DNA from: Mycolicibacter sp. MU0102
GTDB lineage: Bacteria > Actinomycetota > Actinomycetes > Mycobacteriales > Mycobacteriaceae
Direction: 5' to 3'
Length of the DNA: 64,000 nucleotides
NCBI RefSeq assembly: GCF_963378105.1
Contig: NZ_OY726398.1
Span: 3,534,001 to 3,598,000, forward strand
Made by a program: the position numbers and the translations under genes. Below, piece after piece: positions 10,853-20,400 of the stretch. How positions within the stretch are numbered: the stretch's first letter is position 1; every line of letters starts with the position of its first letter. The notes below the pieces were generated by a model that did no database searches, had not been told where the DNA came from, and worked only from the letters and a program-made list of their open reading frames with translations.

Positions 10853-10883
10853 TTGAGTGTGCGTCGAAGGCGTTGAGTGTGCG
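10853..10883 (+). repeat. Right inverted repeat of the DUF559 cassette, with a tandem partial copy
   Basis: TTGAGTGTGCG occurs twice with a 20-base period, at 10853-10863 and 10873-10883. The stretch 10859-10883 is the 25-bp counterpart of the left repeat. It lies 65 bases upstream of the DUF559 start, so it could also act in that gene's regulation. Confidence 0.7.
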
Positions 10884-10925
10884 GTGACGTCGGGCGGGGC
10901 GCCAGGCTACGAGCCGGACTGCGCC

Positions 10926-11498
10926 TCAGCGCTCATCGGATTCACTGTCCAGGCGCAGCCCGTGGGCGGCCGCATAGGTCATGGCCTGCGTGATGTCGAT
11001 CCGCGTGCCGGTCAGCGATGCCGTGGTCCACAATGTGGGATCCACTCGCGCGCCACGCAGGTCCGCCTCGTCCAGCCGGGTGCCGATAGTCCGGGCACCG
11101 CTCAGGTCGGCGCCCCGTAGCACCGCTTTGCGCAGGTCTGCCTCCACCAGGTTGGCCTCTCGCAGCCGGCAACCGCTCAGGTCCACCGCCCGCAGGTCAC
11201 TGCCGCCGAGCCCGGCCAGGGTGAAGTCCACTTCGTCGAACACCAGCGGCCGCATCCGGCACTGCACGAATTGCGAGCCGAGCATGCTGCACTGGATGAA
11301 TTCGGAATGCCACAGCGAGGCCCGCTCGAAGCGACAATTGCGGAACGCCGATCCGCGGTGCACCGACTCGCCGAGGTCGGCACCGGTGAAGTCGCACTCG
11401 TCGAACACCACCCGCTCGGTGCGCAGCCGCGACAGGTCCGCATCGCGAAAGTCGTGGCCAGAAAATTCTCGCCCGGTCCACTCTTGTGTGTCGGTCAA
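10926..11498 (-). CDS. mfpA: Pentapeptide-repeat protein MfpA
   Basis: DNA-mimicking right-handed beta-helix protein that binds DNA gyrase. In mycobacteria it lowers fluoroquinolone sensitivity. The 190 residues are built almost wholly of A(D/N)LXX-type pentapeptides, for example RDADLSRLRTERVVFDECDFTGADL and REANLVEADLRKAVLRGADLSGARTIGTRLDEADLRGA. Length is close to the 183 residues of M. tuberculosis MfpA. The start is taken as TTG 11498, which overlaps the mfpB stop (TTGA), so translation is probably coupled. It is the last gene of the mfpE-D-C-B-A operon; MfpB is reported to regulate MfpA. Confidence 0.93.
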   Translation of the reverse strand: MTDTQEWTGREFSGHDFRDADLSRLRTERVVFDECDFTGADLGESVHRGSAFRNCRFERASLWHSEFIQCSMLGSQFVQCRMRPLVFDEVDFTLAGLGGSDLRAVDLSGCRLREANLVEADLRKAVLRGADLSGARTIGTRLDEADLRGARVDPTLWTTASLTGTRIDITQAMTYAAAHGLRLDSESDER

Positions 11499-12097
11499 GC
11501 CCGCGGCGCCAGCGTCGACAGCGCGTATTCGCTGATAGCGATGAGCGCATCGCGGGCCGAGCGGGGATCGCGGGCATCGACGGCGATCACCGGGATGTGG
11601 TCGCCCAGAGCCAGGGCCTTGCGGACCGCGGCGACCGGATAACGCGGCGCGCCGTCGAACTCGTTGACCGCGATCAGGAATGGCAGATTCCGATGCTCGA
11701 AGAAGTCCACCGCGGCGAAGCTGTCCTGCAGTCGGCGGCAGTCGACCAGGATGATCGCACCGATCGCGCCGCGCACCAGGTCGTCCCACATGAACCAGAA
11801 CCGGCGCTGGCCCGGCGTACCGAACAGGTAGAGCACCAGGTCCTCGGCCAGCGTGAGTCGGCCGAAGTCCATCGCCACCGTGGTGGTCCGCTTGTCGGGG
11901 GTGGCCTCCAGGCCGTCGACACCGACTGAAGCATCAGTGACCAGCGCTTCGGTCCGCAACGGCATGATCTCCGAGACCGTACCGACGAACGTGGTCTTGC
12001 CGACCCCGAACCCGCCTGCGATGACGATCTTGGTCGAGGCCGAGTCTCGCGGAGCTGGGGACCTATCCGAGGGCCTATCCGAGCGCTCGTAGGCCAC
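11495..12097 (-). CDS. mfpB: Conservon small GTPase MfpB
   Basis: Ras-like GTPase of the actinobacterial conservon (CvnD) family, 200 residues. The P-loop is GGFGVGKTT (about 28-36), the switch/G3 region GTPGQRRFWFMWDDL, and the G4 position is NEFD instead of NKxD, as usual for this family. It overlaps mfpC by 23 bases and mfpA by 4, consistent with coupled translation. In M. smegmatis MfpB acts with MfpA on gyrase; in general, conservon GTPases are switched by the roadblock protein and kinase-like partner encoded just upstream. Confidence 0.93.
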   Translation of the reverse strand: MAYERSDRPSDRSPAPRDSASTKIVIAGGFGVGKTTFVGTVSEIMPLRTEALVTDASVGVDGLEATPDKRTTTVAMDFGRLTLAEDLVLYLFGTPGQRRFWFMWDDLVRGAIGAIILVDCRRLQDSFAAVDFFEHRNLPFLIAVNEFDGAPRYPVAAVRKALALGDHIPVIAVDARDPRSARDALIAISEYALSTLAPRA

Positions 12098-12488
12098 GAA
12101 GGGTCCTTCCTATCAGGTCTCGGCGTTCGTCCCGGGTGGATGCCTCAGTCAGTGTGGCACGCACCCGAAGGTATCCCGACGTGACCAGATCTCCCACCAG
12201 CACCCGCGCGACGCCCAGTGGCAGGTTCAGCCGGGCAGAGATCTCGGCGACCGACGGCGCGCCTTGACACAGTTCGACGATCCGCCCGCGCGGATCGCTG
12301 GCCGGCCATTGGTTGGGCTGGGCCGCCCGCAGGGTCTGCACCGGGGCCTCCAGCGGCAACGGCACGTCGGTGTGGGTTCGACCGGCGGTCAGCGTGTACG
12401 GGCGGACCAAGTTGGCTTCAGTTTCCAGGTTCTCTGGGACCTCCGCCGGCTGCGGGCGCGACCAACGCTCGGGCATGTCCATCACCAT
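12075..12488 (-). CDS. mfpC: DUF742 conservon protein (MfpC)
   Basis: 137-residue CvnC-type protein with a DUF742 domain. After a variable, proline-rich N-terminus (to about 45) comes LVRPYTLTAGRTHTD, then a winged-helix-like region IVELCQGAPSVAEISARLNLPLGVARVLVGDLVTSGYLRV. DUF742 proteins are found only within conservons, between the roadblock protein and the GTPase, exactly as here. Molecular role is unclear; a DNA- or protein-binding adaptor is inferred from the helix-turn-helix-like segment. Confidence 0.9.
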   Translation of the reverse strand: MVMDMPERWSRPQPAEVPENLETEANLVRPYTLTAGRTHTDVPLPLEAPVQTLRAAQPNQWPASDPRGRIVELCQGAPSVAEISARLNLPLGVARVLVGDLVTSGYLRVRATLTEASTRDERRDLIGRTLRGLRALG

Positions 12489-12499
12489 TCACCGGCACC

Positions 12500-12943
12500 T
12501 CACGAGTGGCCGCCCCGCGACGGCGCCGACCGGCGCGCCGATGAGACCACCGCTCCGACTCGTTCCACCAGAACCGCCATCTCGTACCCGATCTGGCCGA
12601 TATCGCCGGACGTGCTCGCCAACGTCGCCAGGTGCGAGCCGTCTCCGACCCGCATCAGCAGCAGGTAGCCGTGCTCCATCTCCACCACCGACTGCAGCAC
12701 CCGGCCGCCTTCGAACAACTGCGACGCCCCAGTCGCCAGGCTGGCCAATCCGGACGCCACCGCCGCCAGCTGATCGGCCCGCTCGGTGGGCAGGTGCTCG
12801 CTGACCGCCACGGTCAGACCGTCGACCGACACCAGCACCGCATGCGACACCCCGGGCACCTCGCGGGCGAAATTGGATACCAGCCAGTCCAACGAGCTTT
12901 CGGCGGAACGACGCTGCGCGGTGGGATCGGTTGGGAAAGTCAT
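12500..12943 (-). CDS. mfpD: Roadblock/LC7-domain conservon protein (MfpD)
   Basis: 147-residue CvnB-type protein. The roadblock/LC7 fold is recognisable from [58 protein letters not shown]. Such proteins act as activators or scaffolds for the partner GTPase (family knowledge). Its ATG overlaps the final base of the mfpE stop (TAATG), and the mfpC start follows 11 bases after its own stop. The tight packing argues for one transcript from mfpE to mfpA. Confidence 0.92.
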   Translation of the reverse strand: MTFPTDPTAQRRSAESSLDWLVSNFAREVPGVSHAVLVSVDGLTVAVSEHLPTERADQLAAVASGLASLATGASQLFEGGRVLQSVVEMEHGYLLLMRVGDGSHLATLASTSGDIGQIGYEMAVLVERVGAVVSSARRSAPSRGGHS

Positions 12944-15822
12944 TACTGGTTCTGTCCCTGGTCGGTGTCGAGGCTATTTTCGAAGCCGCTGTCTAGGCCG
13001 TTTTCCCGGGCGTGCGATCGTGCGGCGTTCACTCCGCCGAAGTGACTGCTGATCGAAGTGCGGATCGCCGCGGGATCCCGTTCCAGTGGCTCGTCGGCGG
13101 GCTGGGGCGGTACGCCGTTGGATGTTACCGGCTGTTCCGCGTCAGCCGGATCGTGCGCTGCGGCATCGGGGCCTTCCTCGGCCGGCGCCGCTGCCGCGGC
13201 GGAACCGGGCACCAGCCGGGCGCCGGGCTCGCGGACTGGCAAGCCGTGTTCGGTATGGGCGACCACCGGTACGTTCTCCGCTTCCGCAGCTACCGACCAA
13301 CCGCGGTCCCAGACCGACTGCCAGTCCAGATCGGCGCGCAGGCTGGGCTCGTTGGGGTCGACGCCCACCGACTCCGAGAGCATCCGCTGATAGATCGAGT
13401 CGGTCTCGGTCTCGGGCTCGGGCTGAGGCTCGGGGGCAGCGGTGCCGACCCGGGCACGCGCCGCGAAATACCCCGACGTATCGGCGGGAGCAAACTTCTC
13501 GGCCACCGGTTCGGGTGCCCGGTGCGGATCCGGGGTCGGCGCTTCCGACTGCCCTGCGGCCTGCTCCTCGGCTTCCCACCACGGTTGCGGCAGCTCGCGG
13601 CGCACTCGCTCGGGGGCGGTCGGCGGCTGCGCCGGTTGCGCCGGTTGTTCAGAGGGCACGCCGGTGATGCCGCTGGATCCGGGGGTACGTCGCGGCAGCA
13701 GCGAGACGACGGGACCGGGCTCGGCAGGCTCGGCATCCTCGTAGGGCGGATACGACTGGTAGGGCTCGGGCTCGTATTCGTATGGTTCGGGTTCGTACGG
13801 TTCGGCTTCATACCGCTGCGGTGCGGGCTGCGACTGCTCGGCGGGGGCGAAGTAAGGCTGGGCGGGCGGCGCGAGTGCCGGCGCCGACTGCTCGAAGGGC
13901 CTGACGGTCAGCAGGTGCGGCGGCAGATACACCTCGGCGGTGATACCCCGAGATCCCTGCGAGGCCGGGAACAGCCGGACCTCGATCTCGTGGCGAGCCG
14001 CCAGTCGAGAGATCACGAACAGACCCATGTGTCGGGCGTTCTCCGGACTGAACTCGCCGCCGGCCGCAAGACGCATGTTGGCCATCCGCAGGTCGGTGTC
14101 GGTCATCCCCAACCCGACGTCGACGACCTCGACCACTACCCCACCGTCGTTCTCGAAACCGGCGACCACCCGCACCGGCTCCGTCGGCGCCGAATAGCGC
14201 AGCGCGTTGTCGATCAGTTCCGCGAGCAGGTGTATGCAGTCCGCGGCGGCGGCGCCGATCACGGTGGTGTCGGGCACCAGCACGGTCTGCACCCGGTCGT
14301 AGCCCTCCACTTCCGAGGCGGCCGCGCTGATCAGGGTCGCCAGCGGAACCGGTCGGCCCCGCTCATGCGGCACCCGCGCACCGGCCAGCACCAGCAGGTT
14401 CGCGCCGTTGCGCCGCATCCGGGCGGCCAGGTGGTCCAGCCGGAACAGGCTCTCGAGTCGATCCGGGTCGTCCTCGTTGCGCTCCAGTCGGTCGATGAGC
14501 GCCAACTGCTGATCGACCAGGGACCGGTTGCGCCGCGACATCGTCTCGAACATCTCGTTGACCAGGCGCCGAAGCCGTGCCTCATCGCCGGCGAGCAGCA
14601 GCGCCTGGGCGTGCAGCTCGTCGACGGCGTGGGCGACCTGCCCGACCTCCTCGGTGGTGTACACCGGCAGCGGCTCAGGGTCGCGGTCTGAACCGGGCAC
14701 GCCGGCACGCAACCGGGCGATCTCCTGTTCGAGGTCGACGTGGGCGACCTGCAAGGCGCTGTCGCGCAGGGTCCGCAGCGGGCGCACCAGCGAGCGCGCC
14801 ACCAACCACACCGCAAGCAGCGTGGCGGCGATCGCGGCCAGCACCAACACGATGTCGCGAAGGGCGGCAGCGCGCCGGTCCGCGGCCCGGTCTTCTACCG
14901 CCGCAGTGACTGCCCCGGTGTTCTCGCTGATGAGGTGGGCGGCGATCTGGTCGGTGGTACGGATGGAGTCGCGCAGTACCGGGTTGTTGGGCAGCACCTG
15001 CTCCGGGTCGGACATGATCGACATCCGGGTCACCAGCTGCTGTTGCAGCGATTTGGCGTCCGGGGAGTCCACCCCGAGCACCTCGCTCATCCCGAACAGC
15101 GTCGACGGCTCGGTACCGGCCAAGGTCATCATCGAGCTGCGCAGCTCCGGATCGGGAAGTTCGCCACCCCGATTCACCAGCAGTTCCTGCATCATCATCT
15201 GGCCCCGCGCGCCGACGGCACGACTCAGGCCCTCGGTCTGCGCCCGGATCCGCTCGCTGTCCACACGCACCGACCCGTTGATGGCGTCCTCGGCGGTCAG
15301 CAGGATCGGCGCGTAGCCGGTCACCTCGTCGCGGAGGCCGACACCGGTGGTCGAGACCGCACTCAGCAACCCCTGGCCGCGTTCGATCAGCGACTCCACC
15401 CCGGACCGCACATCGGTCGCCACGTCGGTGTGTGACAGCCGAGACTGCAGCTCGTACTTACGGTTCTCGAAGTTCTTCCGGGCACCTTCGGCGTCGCCGT
15501 CAGAGGAAGCGGCCACCAGCGCGTCGCCCAACGCCGACATGTAATTGGTGATCGCCGGGATCATCTCGGCGCGGTCGGCGACCAGCCGAAGCCGGTTGGC
15601 CTCGGTGAGCGCATTGGAGACACGCAGCCCGCCGAACAGCCCGGCCAGCGCCAGTGGCAGCAACGCGATCGCCAGCACCTTCCACCGCACCGGCCAGTTG
15701 CGCACCGACCATCGCGACGGACGTTTGACCGTTGCGGATTCCGGCTTGGGGCCGTCTTCGGCTGGTTCGGTTGACTCCTCAAAGACCTGGTCCACCTCTT
15801 CCGGGTGGTCAAAGAGCGTCAC
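12943..15822 (-). CDS. mfpE: Conservon sensor histidine kinase-like protein MfpE
   Basis: Membrane protein of 959 residues, the CvnA type. It shows a cytoplasmic N-terminus, membrane segment about 48-68 ([18 protein letters not shown]), an extracellular sensor region to about 320, membrane segment about 323-343 ([19 protein letters not shown]) and a HAMP-like region. A GHKL ATPase domain has the N-box [11 protein letters not shown] and G-boxes DVGLGMTD and [12 protein letters not shown] proline/glutamate-rich tail from about 630 has repeated YEPEPYE-type motifs. No H-box phospho-acceptor histidine is obvious, as in other conservon kinases. The start is GTG 15822, which has no clear ribosome-binding site but overlaps the stop of a short leader ORF. 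Confidence 0.92.
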   Translation of the reverse strand: MTLFDHPEEVDQVFEESTEPAEDGPKPESATVKRPSRWSVRNWPVRWKVLAIALLPLALAGLFGGLRVSNALTEANRLRLVADRAEMIPAITNYMSALGDALVAASSDGDAEGARKNFENRKYELQSRLSHTDVATDVRSGVESLIERGQGLLSAVSTTGVGLRDEVTGYAPILLTAEDAINGSVRVDSERIRAQTEGLSRAVGARGQMMMQELLVNRGGELPDPELRSSMMTLAGTEPSTLFGMSEVLGVDSPDAKSLQQQLVTRMSIMSDPEQVLPNNPVLRDSIRTTDQIAAHLISENTGAVTAAVEDRAADRRAAALRDIVLVLAAIAATLLAVWLVARSLVRPLRTLRDSALQVAHVDLEQEIARLRAGVPGSDRDPEPLPVYTTEEVGQVAHAVDELHAQALLLAGDEARLRRLVNEMFETMSRRNRSLVDQQLALIDRLERNEDDPDRLESLFRLDHLAARMRRNGANLLVLAGARVPHERGRPVPLATLISAAASEVEGYDRVQTVLVPDTTVIGAAAADCIHLLAELIDNALRYSAPTEPVRVVAGFENDGGVVVEVVDVGLGMTDTDLRMANMRLAAGGEFSPENARHMGLFVISRLAARHEIEVRLFPASQGSRGITAEVYLPPHLLTVRPFEQSAPALAPPAQPYFAPAEQSQPAPQRYEAEPYEPEPYEYEPEPYQSYPPYEDAEPAEPGPVVSLLPRRTPGSSGITGVPSEQPAQPAQPPTAPERVRRELPQPWWEAEEQAAGQSEAPTPDPHRAPEPVAEKFAPADTSGYFAARARVGTAAPEPQPEPETETDSIYQRMLSESVGVDPNEPSLRADLDWQSVWDRGWSVAAEAENVPVVAHTEHGLPVREPGARLVPGSAAAAAPAEEGPDAAAHDPADAEQPVTSNGVPPQPADEPLERDPAAIRTSISSHFGGVNAARSHARENGLDSGFENSLDTDQGQNQ

Positions 15823-15881
15823 CGGTCGGCGGCCGATTCGCCGACCGCTCGGCTGAAATTCACCGTCTGCGCCTCATTCAT
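15819..15881 (-). CDS. Possible 20-residue leader peptide coupled to mfpE
   Basis: A short open frame starts at ATG 15881 (MNEAQTVNFSRAVG, 20 residues) behind a strong purine-rich site GGAGAGAG. Its TGA stop (15821-15819) overlaps the GTG of mfpE in a GTGA arrangement. mfpE itself lacks a Shine-Dalgarno sequence, so ribosomes finishing the leader could restart there. No similarity is recognised, and coding status rests only on the start signals and the overlap. Confidence 0.4.
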   Translation of the reverse strand: MNEAQTVNFSRAVGESAADR

Positions 15882-16255
15882 CGGACTCTCTCCGGTACAT
15901 CGCACCCGCACAGCGGGTTGCGGTGTGTTTCACGGCATAGCAATTCGACGAGTATGCCAGTCGGCCGCAGGCCTGACCAGAATTTTTACTGAACAGAACA
16001 CTTTCCGAGACCTTCGCGTGTCTTGGCGTACTTCGGTCGAGCAAACAGACCGACCCGCCATGATCGACCCCATAAGACGGTCCTGGCGGTGTTGAACATC
16101 CCTCTGGAGTACCCCTGCAGGTACGCCGGCGCCCCGTACCGACCCGGCATTCCGCGCTTGGGTGTCTAGATGACTTCGCCAGGCATACCCTGCCTGATAC
16201 GCGGCGACCGGGTGCCGGTCGCTTCTCGGCCTGCCGTCATACAAGGATGCTGCCT
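15882..16255. promoter_or_regulatory. Divergent intergenic region between mfpE and trmL
   Basis: 374 bases without a gene. It must hold the mfp operon promoter (minus strand) and the trmL promoter (plus strand). A TACCCT hexamer at about 16187 is a plausible -10 for trmL, and a short inverted repeat AGGCA...TGCCT surrounds it. No transcription-factor site was recognised. Confidence 0.35.
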
Positions 16256-16729
16256 GTGTTCAAAGTGATGTTCTATTCGCCCCGCATCCCGCCCAACACC
16301 GGCAACGCGATTCGGATGGTGGCAGCGACCGGCGCGGAGCTTCATCTGGTGGAGCCCCTGGGTTTCGACCTGTCCGAACCCAAGCTGCGGCGGGCCGGCT
16401 TGGACTATCACGACCTGGCCTGCGTGCGGGTGCACTCGTCACTGCCCGCGGCATGGGAAGCGCTGGGCGTAGTGAGTGGAGCCCGGGTGTTCGCATTCAC
16501 CGCCGGCGCCCACACCCCGTTCACCGACGTGAGCTATCAGCCCGGTGACGTGCTGATGTTCGGTCCCGAACCCACTGGCCTGGACGAGGCGACGCTGGCC
16601 GACCCGCACATCACCGCCCGAGTGCGCATCCCGATGCTGGCCGGGCGGCGGTCACTGAACCTGTCGAACGCCGCCGCCGTCGCGGCATACGAGGCGTGGC
16701 GTCAGCACGGGTTCGCCGACGGGGTGTGA
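16256..16729 (+). CDS. trmL: tRNA (cytidine(34)-2'-O)-methyltransferase, TrmL/SpoU family (Rv3366-like)
   Basis: SPOUT-fold RNA methyltransferase that 2'-O-methylates the wobble nucleotide of leucine tRNAs in characterised TrmL enzymes. The 157 residues match the compact family length. The three SpoU motifs are visible: NTGNAIRMVAATGAELHLVEP, VLMFGPEPTGLD and RIPMLAGRRSLNLSNAAAVAAYE. GTG 16256 is chosen over ATG 16247 because AAGGA lies eight bases before the GTG and overlaps the ATG. Convergent with the nitroreductase gene. Confidence 0.92.
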   Translation: MFKVMFYSPRIPPNTGNAIRMVAATGAELHLVEPLGFDLSEPKLRRAGLDYHDLACVRVHSSLPAAWEALGVVSGARVFAFTAGAHTPFTDVSYQPGDVLMFGPEPTGLDEATLADPHITARVRIPMLAGRRSLNLSNAAAVAAYEAWRQHGFADGV

Positions 16730-16736
16730 TCCGCCG

Positions 16737-16770
16737 CGCTCGCGATCACCCGCGCCCGCTCGCGATCACC
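16737..16770. repeat. Two-copy direct repeat between convergent genes
   Basis: CGCTCGCGATCACC occurs at 16737-16750 and again at 16757-16770, a 20-base period. With the GTGATC at the trmL stop, the first copy can also form a GTGATC/GATCAC stem that may end transcription. The second copy overlaps the nitroreductase 3' end. Confidence 0.5.
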
Positions 16771-17413
16771 AAGTGTCGAAGTGCGCGACCTGCTCGGCCG
16801 GCAGCCGCTTGGCCGGCTTGAAATCGGTGCCCTTGGTGTAGGCGATCGGAAACAGCCCGCCCTGGCTGTACTCGTCGTACGGGATGCCGAGCACCTCGGC
16901 GGCCTGCTGCTCGCCGTCGCCCAGCAGGTGCAGCGTCGTCCAGCAGGAACCCAGCCCGCGGTTGCGCAGCGCCAGGCAGTAGCTCCACGCAGCCGGGAAC
17001 AGTGACGCCCAGAACGACGCGCCGAACCCCAGCGAGCCGGTCTCCGGCTTGCCTTCCAAGCACGGGATCATCAGCACCGGCACGTCCTGCAGGTTCTCGG
17101 CCAGGTATCGGGCTGAGCCGCTGACGAACTCCATCCGTTCGCTGCGCACGTCGCCGTCGCCGTAGTCGGGCTTCATCCGGTTCAGATACGGCATGGCGTT
17201 CGCGCGGTAGATGTCGGCGAGCGCCTGCTTCTTGACGGGGTCGGTGACGAACATCCACTGCCAGCCCTGAGCGTTGGATCCGGTGGGCGCCTGCAAGGCG
17301 ATCTCAAGACACTCCATCAGCACCTCGCGGGGAACCGGCTTGTCGAGGTCGAGGCGTTTGCGGACCGATCGGGTGGTGGTCAGGACTTCGTCGGCGGACA
17401 AGTTGAGGTTCAT
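16766..17413 (-). CDS. Nitroreductase family protein (Rv3368c-like)
   Basis: FMN-dependent nitroreductase-fold oxidoreductase, 215 residues. The N-terminal TTRSVRKRLDLDKPVPREVLMECLEIALQAPTGSNAQGWQW holds the FMN-contact residues (TRSVRKRL, APTGSNAQ). The C-terminal RGLGSCWTTLHLL and LGIPYDEYSQGGLFPIAYTKG complete the fold. Natural substrate unknown; relatives reduce quinones or nitro compounds. It follows dnaE2 in the same direction, with a dispersed structured repeat in the 78-base gap. Confidence 0.9.
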   Translation of the reverse strand: MNLNLSADEVLTTTRSVRKRLDLDKPVPREVLMECLEIALQAPTGSNAQGWQWMFVTDPVKKQALADIYRANAMPYLNRMKPDYGDGDVRSERMEFVSGSARYLAENLQDVPVLMIPCLEGKPETGSLGFGASFWASLFPAAWSYCLALRNRGLGSCWTTLHLLGDGEQQAAEVLGIPYDEYSQGGLFPIAYTKGTDFKPAKRLPAEQVAHFDTW

Positions 17414-17423
17414 GGCTGGAGGT

Positions 17424-17490
17424 TACCGCCGGGCTTGCTGCGGCGGTCCAGCTTCGGCTCTCCTGCGTCGAACCTCGCTGACCGCCGGGC
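17424..17490 (+). repeat. Dispersed structured repeat, intergenic copy
   Basis: Starts with a hairpin ACCGCCG / CGGCGGT (17426-17447). It continues with a 35-base core at 17447-17481 that matches the reverse complement of 31400-31434 in 32 of 35 positions, and ends with a second ACCGCCGGGC at 17481-17490. It fills nearly all the space between dnaE2 and the nitroreductase gene. Confidence 0.7.
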
Positions 17491-17491
17491 A

Positions 17492-20400
17492 CTACCGGAA
17501 ATCCCGAGAGCGCGAACTCACAGTCAACTCAAGAGAGCCCAGCCGATCGGCCAGCACGGTGACCGCCCCGCTGGCGTTCTGCACCCGCCCGCGGATCAGT
17601 AGTGCCGTCGCGGTCTGCGCCAGCCGTCGATGCCGCTTCCACACCCCCGGCGTGCACAGCACGTTGACCATCCCGGTCTCGTCCTCGAGGTTGACGAACG
17701 TGACCCCGCGCGCGGTCGCCGGCCGTTGCCGATGCGTCACCGCCCCGGCCACCAGCACCCGGGTGCCGTCGGGAACCGCGGTCAGCCGCACCGCCGGAAT
17801 CACCCCGAGCGCATCGAGATCGGCACGCAGGAACTGGGTCGGGAAGCTGTCGCAGGAGACCCCGGTGGCCCACACGTCGGCGGCCGACAACTCGATCTCA
17901 CTCATCCCGGGCAGGGCCGGGGTATGCCTCGCAACCCCCACCCCGGGCAGCCGGTCCGGCCGCTGCCCCGCTGCAGCCCCGGCCGTCCACAGCGCCTCCC
18001 GGCGCGACACCCCGAAACCAGCGAATGCGCCTGCGGTTGCCAGCGCCTCAGCCTGGGGCACTGAAAGCTGCACCCGCGCAGTCAGATCCAGCATCGAAGC
18101 AAATGGACCGTGGACCTCACGGTCGGCCACCAGCCGCTCGGCGAGGTCGGTACCGATGCCACGGACAGCACCCAGCCCGAGCCGGACCTGCGTGCCGGCT
18201 TCGGCCAGTGTGGCGTGCGCCAGGCTGGCGTTGACATCCGGGCGGTGCACCACGACCCCGTGCCGGCGGGCGTCGGCGACCAGCGACTGCGGCGAATAGA
18301 AGCCCATCGGCTGGGCCCGGAGCAGCGCGGCGCAGAACGCCGCCGGGTAGTGCAGCTTGAACCAGGCCGAGTAGAACACCAGCGACGCGAAGCTCATCGC
18401 GTGACTCTCCGGAAATCCGTAGTTGGCAAAGGCTTCCAGCTTCTCGTAGATCCGATCAGCCACCTCGCCGGCGATGCCATGGCACTCGGCCATGCCGGAG
18501 TAGAACCGGTCGCGCAACCGGCGCATCCGCTCCGGTGATCGTTTGGAGCCCATCGCGCGGCGCAGCTGGTCGGCTTCGCCCGCCGTGAATCCGGCGCAGT
18601 CCACCGCCAGCGTCATCAGCTGTTCCTGAAACAGCGGAATTCCCAGGGTTTTCTCCAACGCCCGCGCCATGCACGGGTGCTCATAGGTCACCGGGTCGAT
18701 ACCGTTGCGACGGCGGATATAAGGATGCACCGATCCGCCCTGGATCGGCCCGGGGCGGATCAGCGCCACCTCCACCACCAAGTCGTAGAACACCCGTGGG
18801 CGCAGCCTCGGCAGGGTGGCCATCTGCGCGCGCGACTCCACCTGGAACACCCCGACCGTGTCGGCACGCGCCAGCATCTCGTACACCGCCGGCTCGGACA
18901 GATCGATCGCGGCCAGATCCACTTCGACGCCGCAATGCTGCGCCACCAGGTCGATCGCGTAGTGCAATGCCGAGAGCATCCCCAGGCCCAGCAGGTCGAA
19001 TTTCACCAAACCGATTGCCGCGCAGTCATCCTTGTCCCACTGCAGCACGCTTCGTCCGGGCATTCGGGCCCATTCCACCGGGCACACGTCGGCGATCGGG
19101 CGGTCACAGATCACCATGCCGCCGGAGTGGATGCCCAGGTGCCGGGGCAGGTCGGCGACCTGGTCGGCCAGCTCGATCACCTGTTCGGGAATGCCGTGAA
19201 GATCGGAGTCCTCCCGGCCGGGCCGGCCCCATCGGCTCAGCTGCTTGCTCCAGGCGTCCTGTTGTCCCGGCGAGTAACCCAGCGCGCGGGCCATGTCCCG
19301 CACCGCACTGCGGCCCCGGTAGGTGATGACGTTGGCCACCTGGGCGGCGTGGTCTCGGCCATATGTGTCGTAGACGTACTGGATCACCTTTTCGCGCTCA
19401 TCCGACTCGATGTCGATATCGATGTCGGGCGGGCCATCGCGGGCCGGCGACAGAAAGCGCTCGAACAGCAATCCGTTGGCCACCGGGTCCACCGCGGTGA
19501 TCCCGAGGGCGTAACAGACCGCGGAGTTGGCCGCCGACCCCCGGCCCTGGCACAAGATGTCGCTGCGCCGACAGAACTGGGTGATGTCGTGCACCACCAG
19601 GAAATATCCGGGAAAACCCAGTTGGGCAATGACTTCCAGCTCGCGTTCGATCTGGGCGTACGCGGCGGGCATGCGGTCGGGCGGGCCGTAGCGCCCCACC
19701 GCGCCGTCCAGGGTCAGCCGCCGCAGCCAGCTGTCCTCGGTGTGACCGTCCGGGACGGCAAACGGCGGCAGCCGCGGGGCGATCAGCGTCAGCGGAAAGG
19801 CGCACTGTTCGCCGAGTTCGGCTGCCGCCGGCACGGCCGCCGGATGCGCCGCGAACAACCGGGCCATCTCTGCGCCCGAGCGCAGATGCGAGCCGCCCAG
19901 CGGAGCCAGCCGGCCGGCGGCGACGTCCAGCGACTGGCGGGCGCGCACCGCACCCAGCGCCATCGCCAGCCGGCCGCGATCCGGCCGGGCGAAATGCGCG
20001 CCGGTGGTGGCCACCAGCCCCACCCCGAACCGGGGCGCCAGGCCGGCCAGCACCGCATTGCGTTCGTCGTCGCACGGATCGAAGTGCCGGGTCAGCTCCA
20101 CGCTGACTCGCCCGGCCCCGAACCGGTCCACCAGGTCGGCCAGCGCGGCGGCGGCCGCATCCGGGCCACCGGTGGCCAGCGCCTGGCGGACGTGGCCCTT
20201 ACGACAGCCGGTCAAGATGTGCCAGTGCCCGCCCGCCGCCTCGGTCAGCGCATCCAGATCGAAACGCGGCCTGCCCTTCTCGCCGGCCAGGTGCGCGGCG
20301 GCGATCTGCCGCGACAACCGCCGGTAGCCCTCCGGGCCGCGGGCCAGCACCAGCAGGTGCGGGCCGGGCGGGTCCGGGTCGTCGGTGCGCGCCACCCTCC

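Larger units (their letters stand above)
9906..10883. mobile_element. Candidate cassette: DUF559 gene bracketed by 25-bp terminal inverted repeats
   Basis: The left end at 9906-9930 and the right end at 10859-10883 are near-identical 25-bp sequences (23 of 25) in opposite orientation. The outermost 15 bases, CGCACACTCAACGCC and its reverse complement, match perfectly. They enclose 978 bp containing just the DUF559 gene, whose last codons lie inside the left repeat. A further partial copy, TTGAGTGTGCG, lies at 10853-10863. No transposase and no clear target duplication are seen, so mobility is inferred only from the geometry. Confidence 0.45.

Noticed and set aside
10926..11789. 287-residue version of the MfpA frame
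   Set aside because: The upstream 97 codons lie inside mfpB in another frame; the pentapeptide repeats begin only after TTG 11498.
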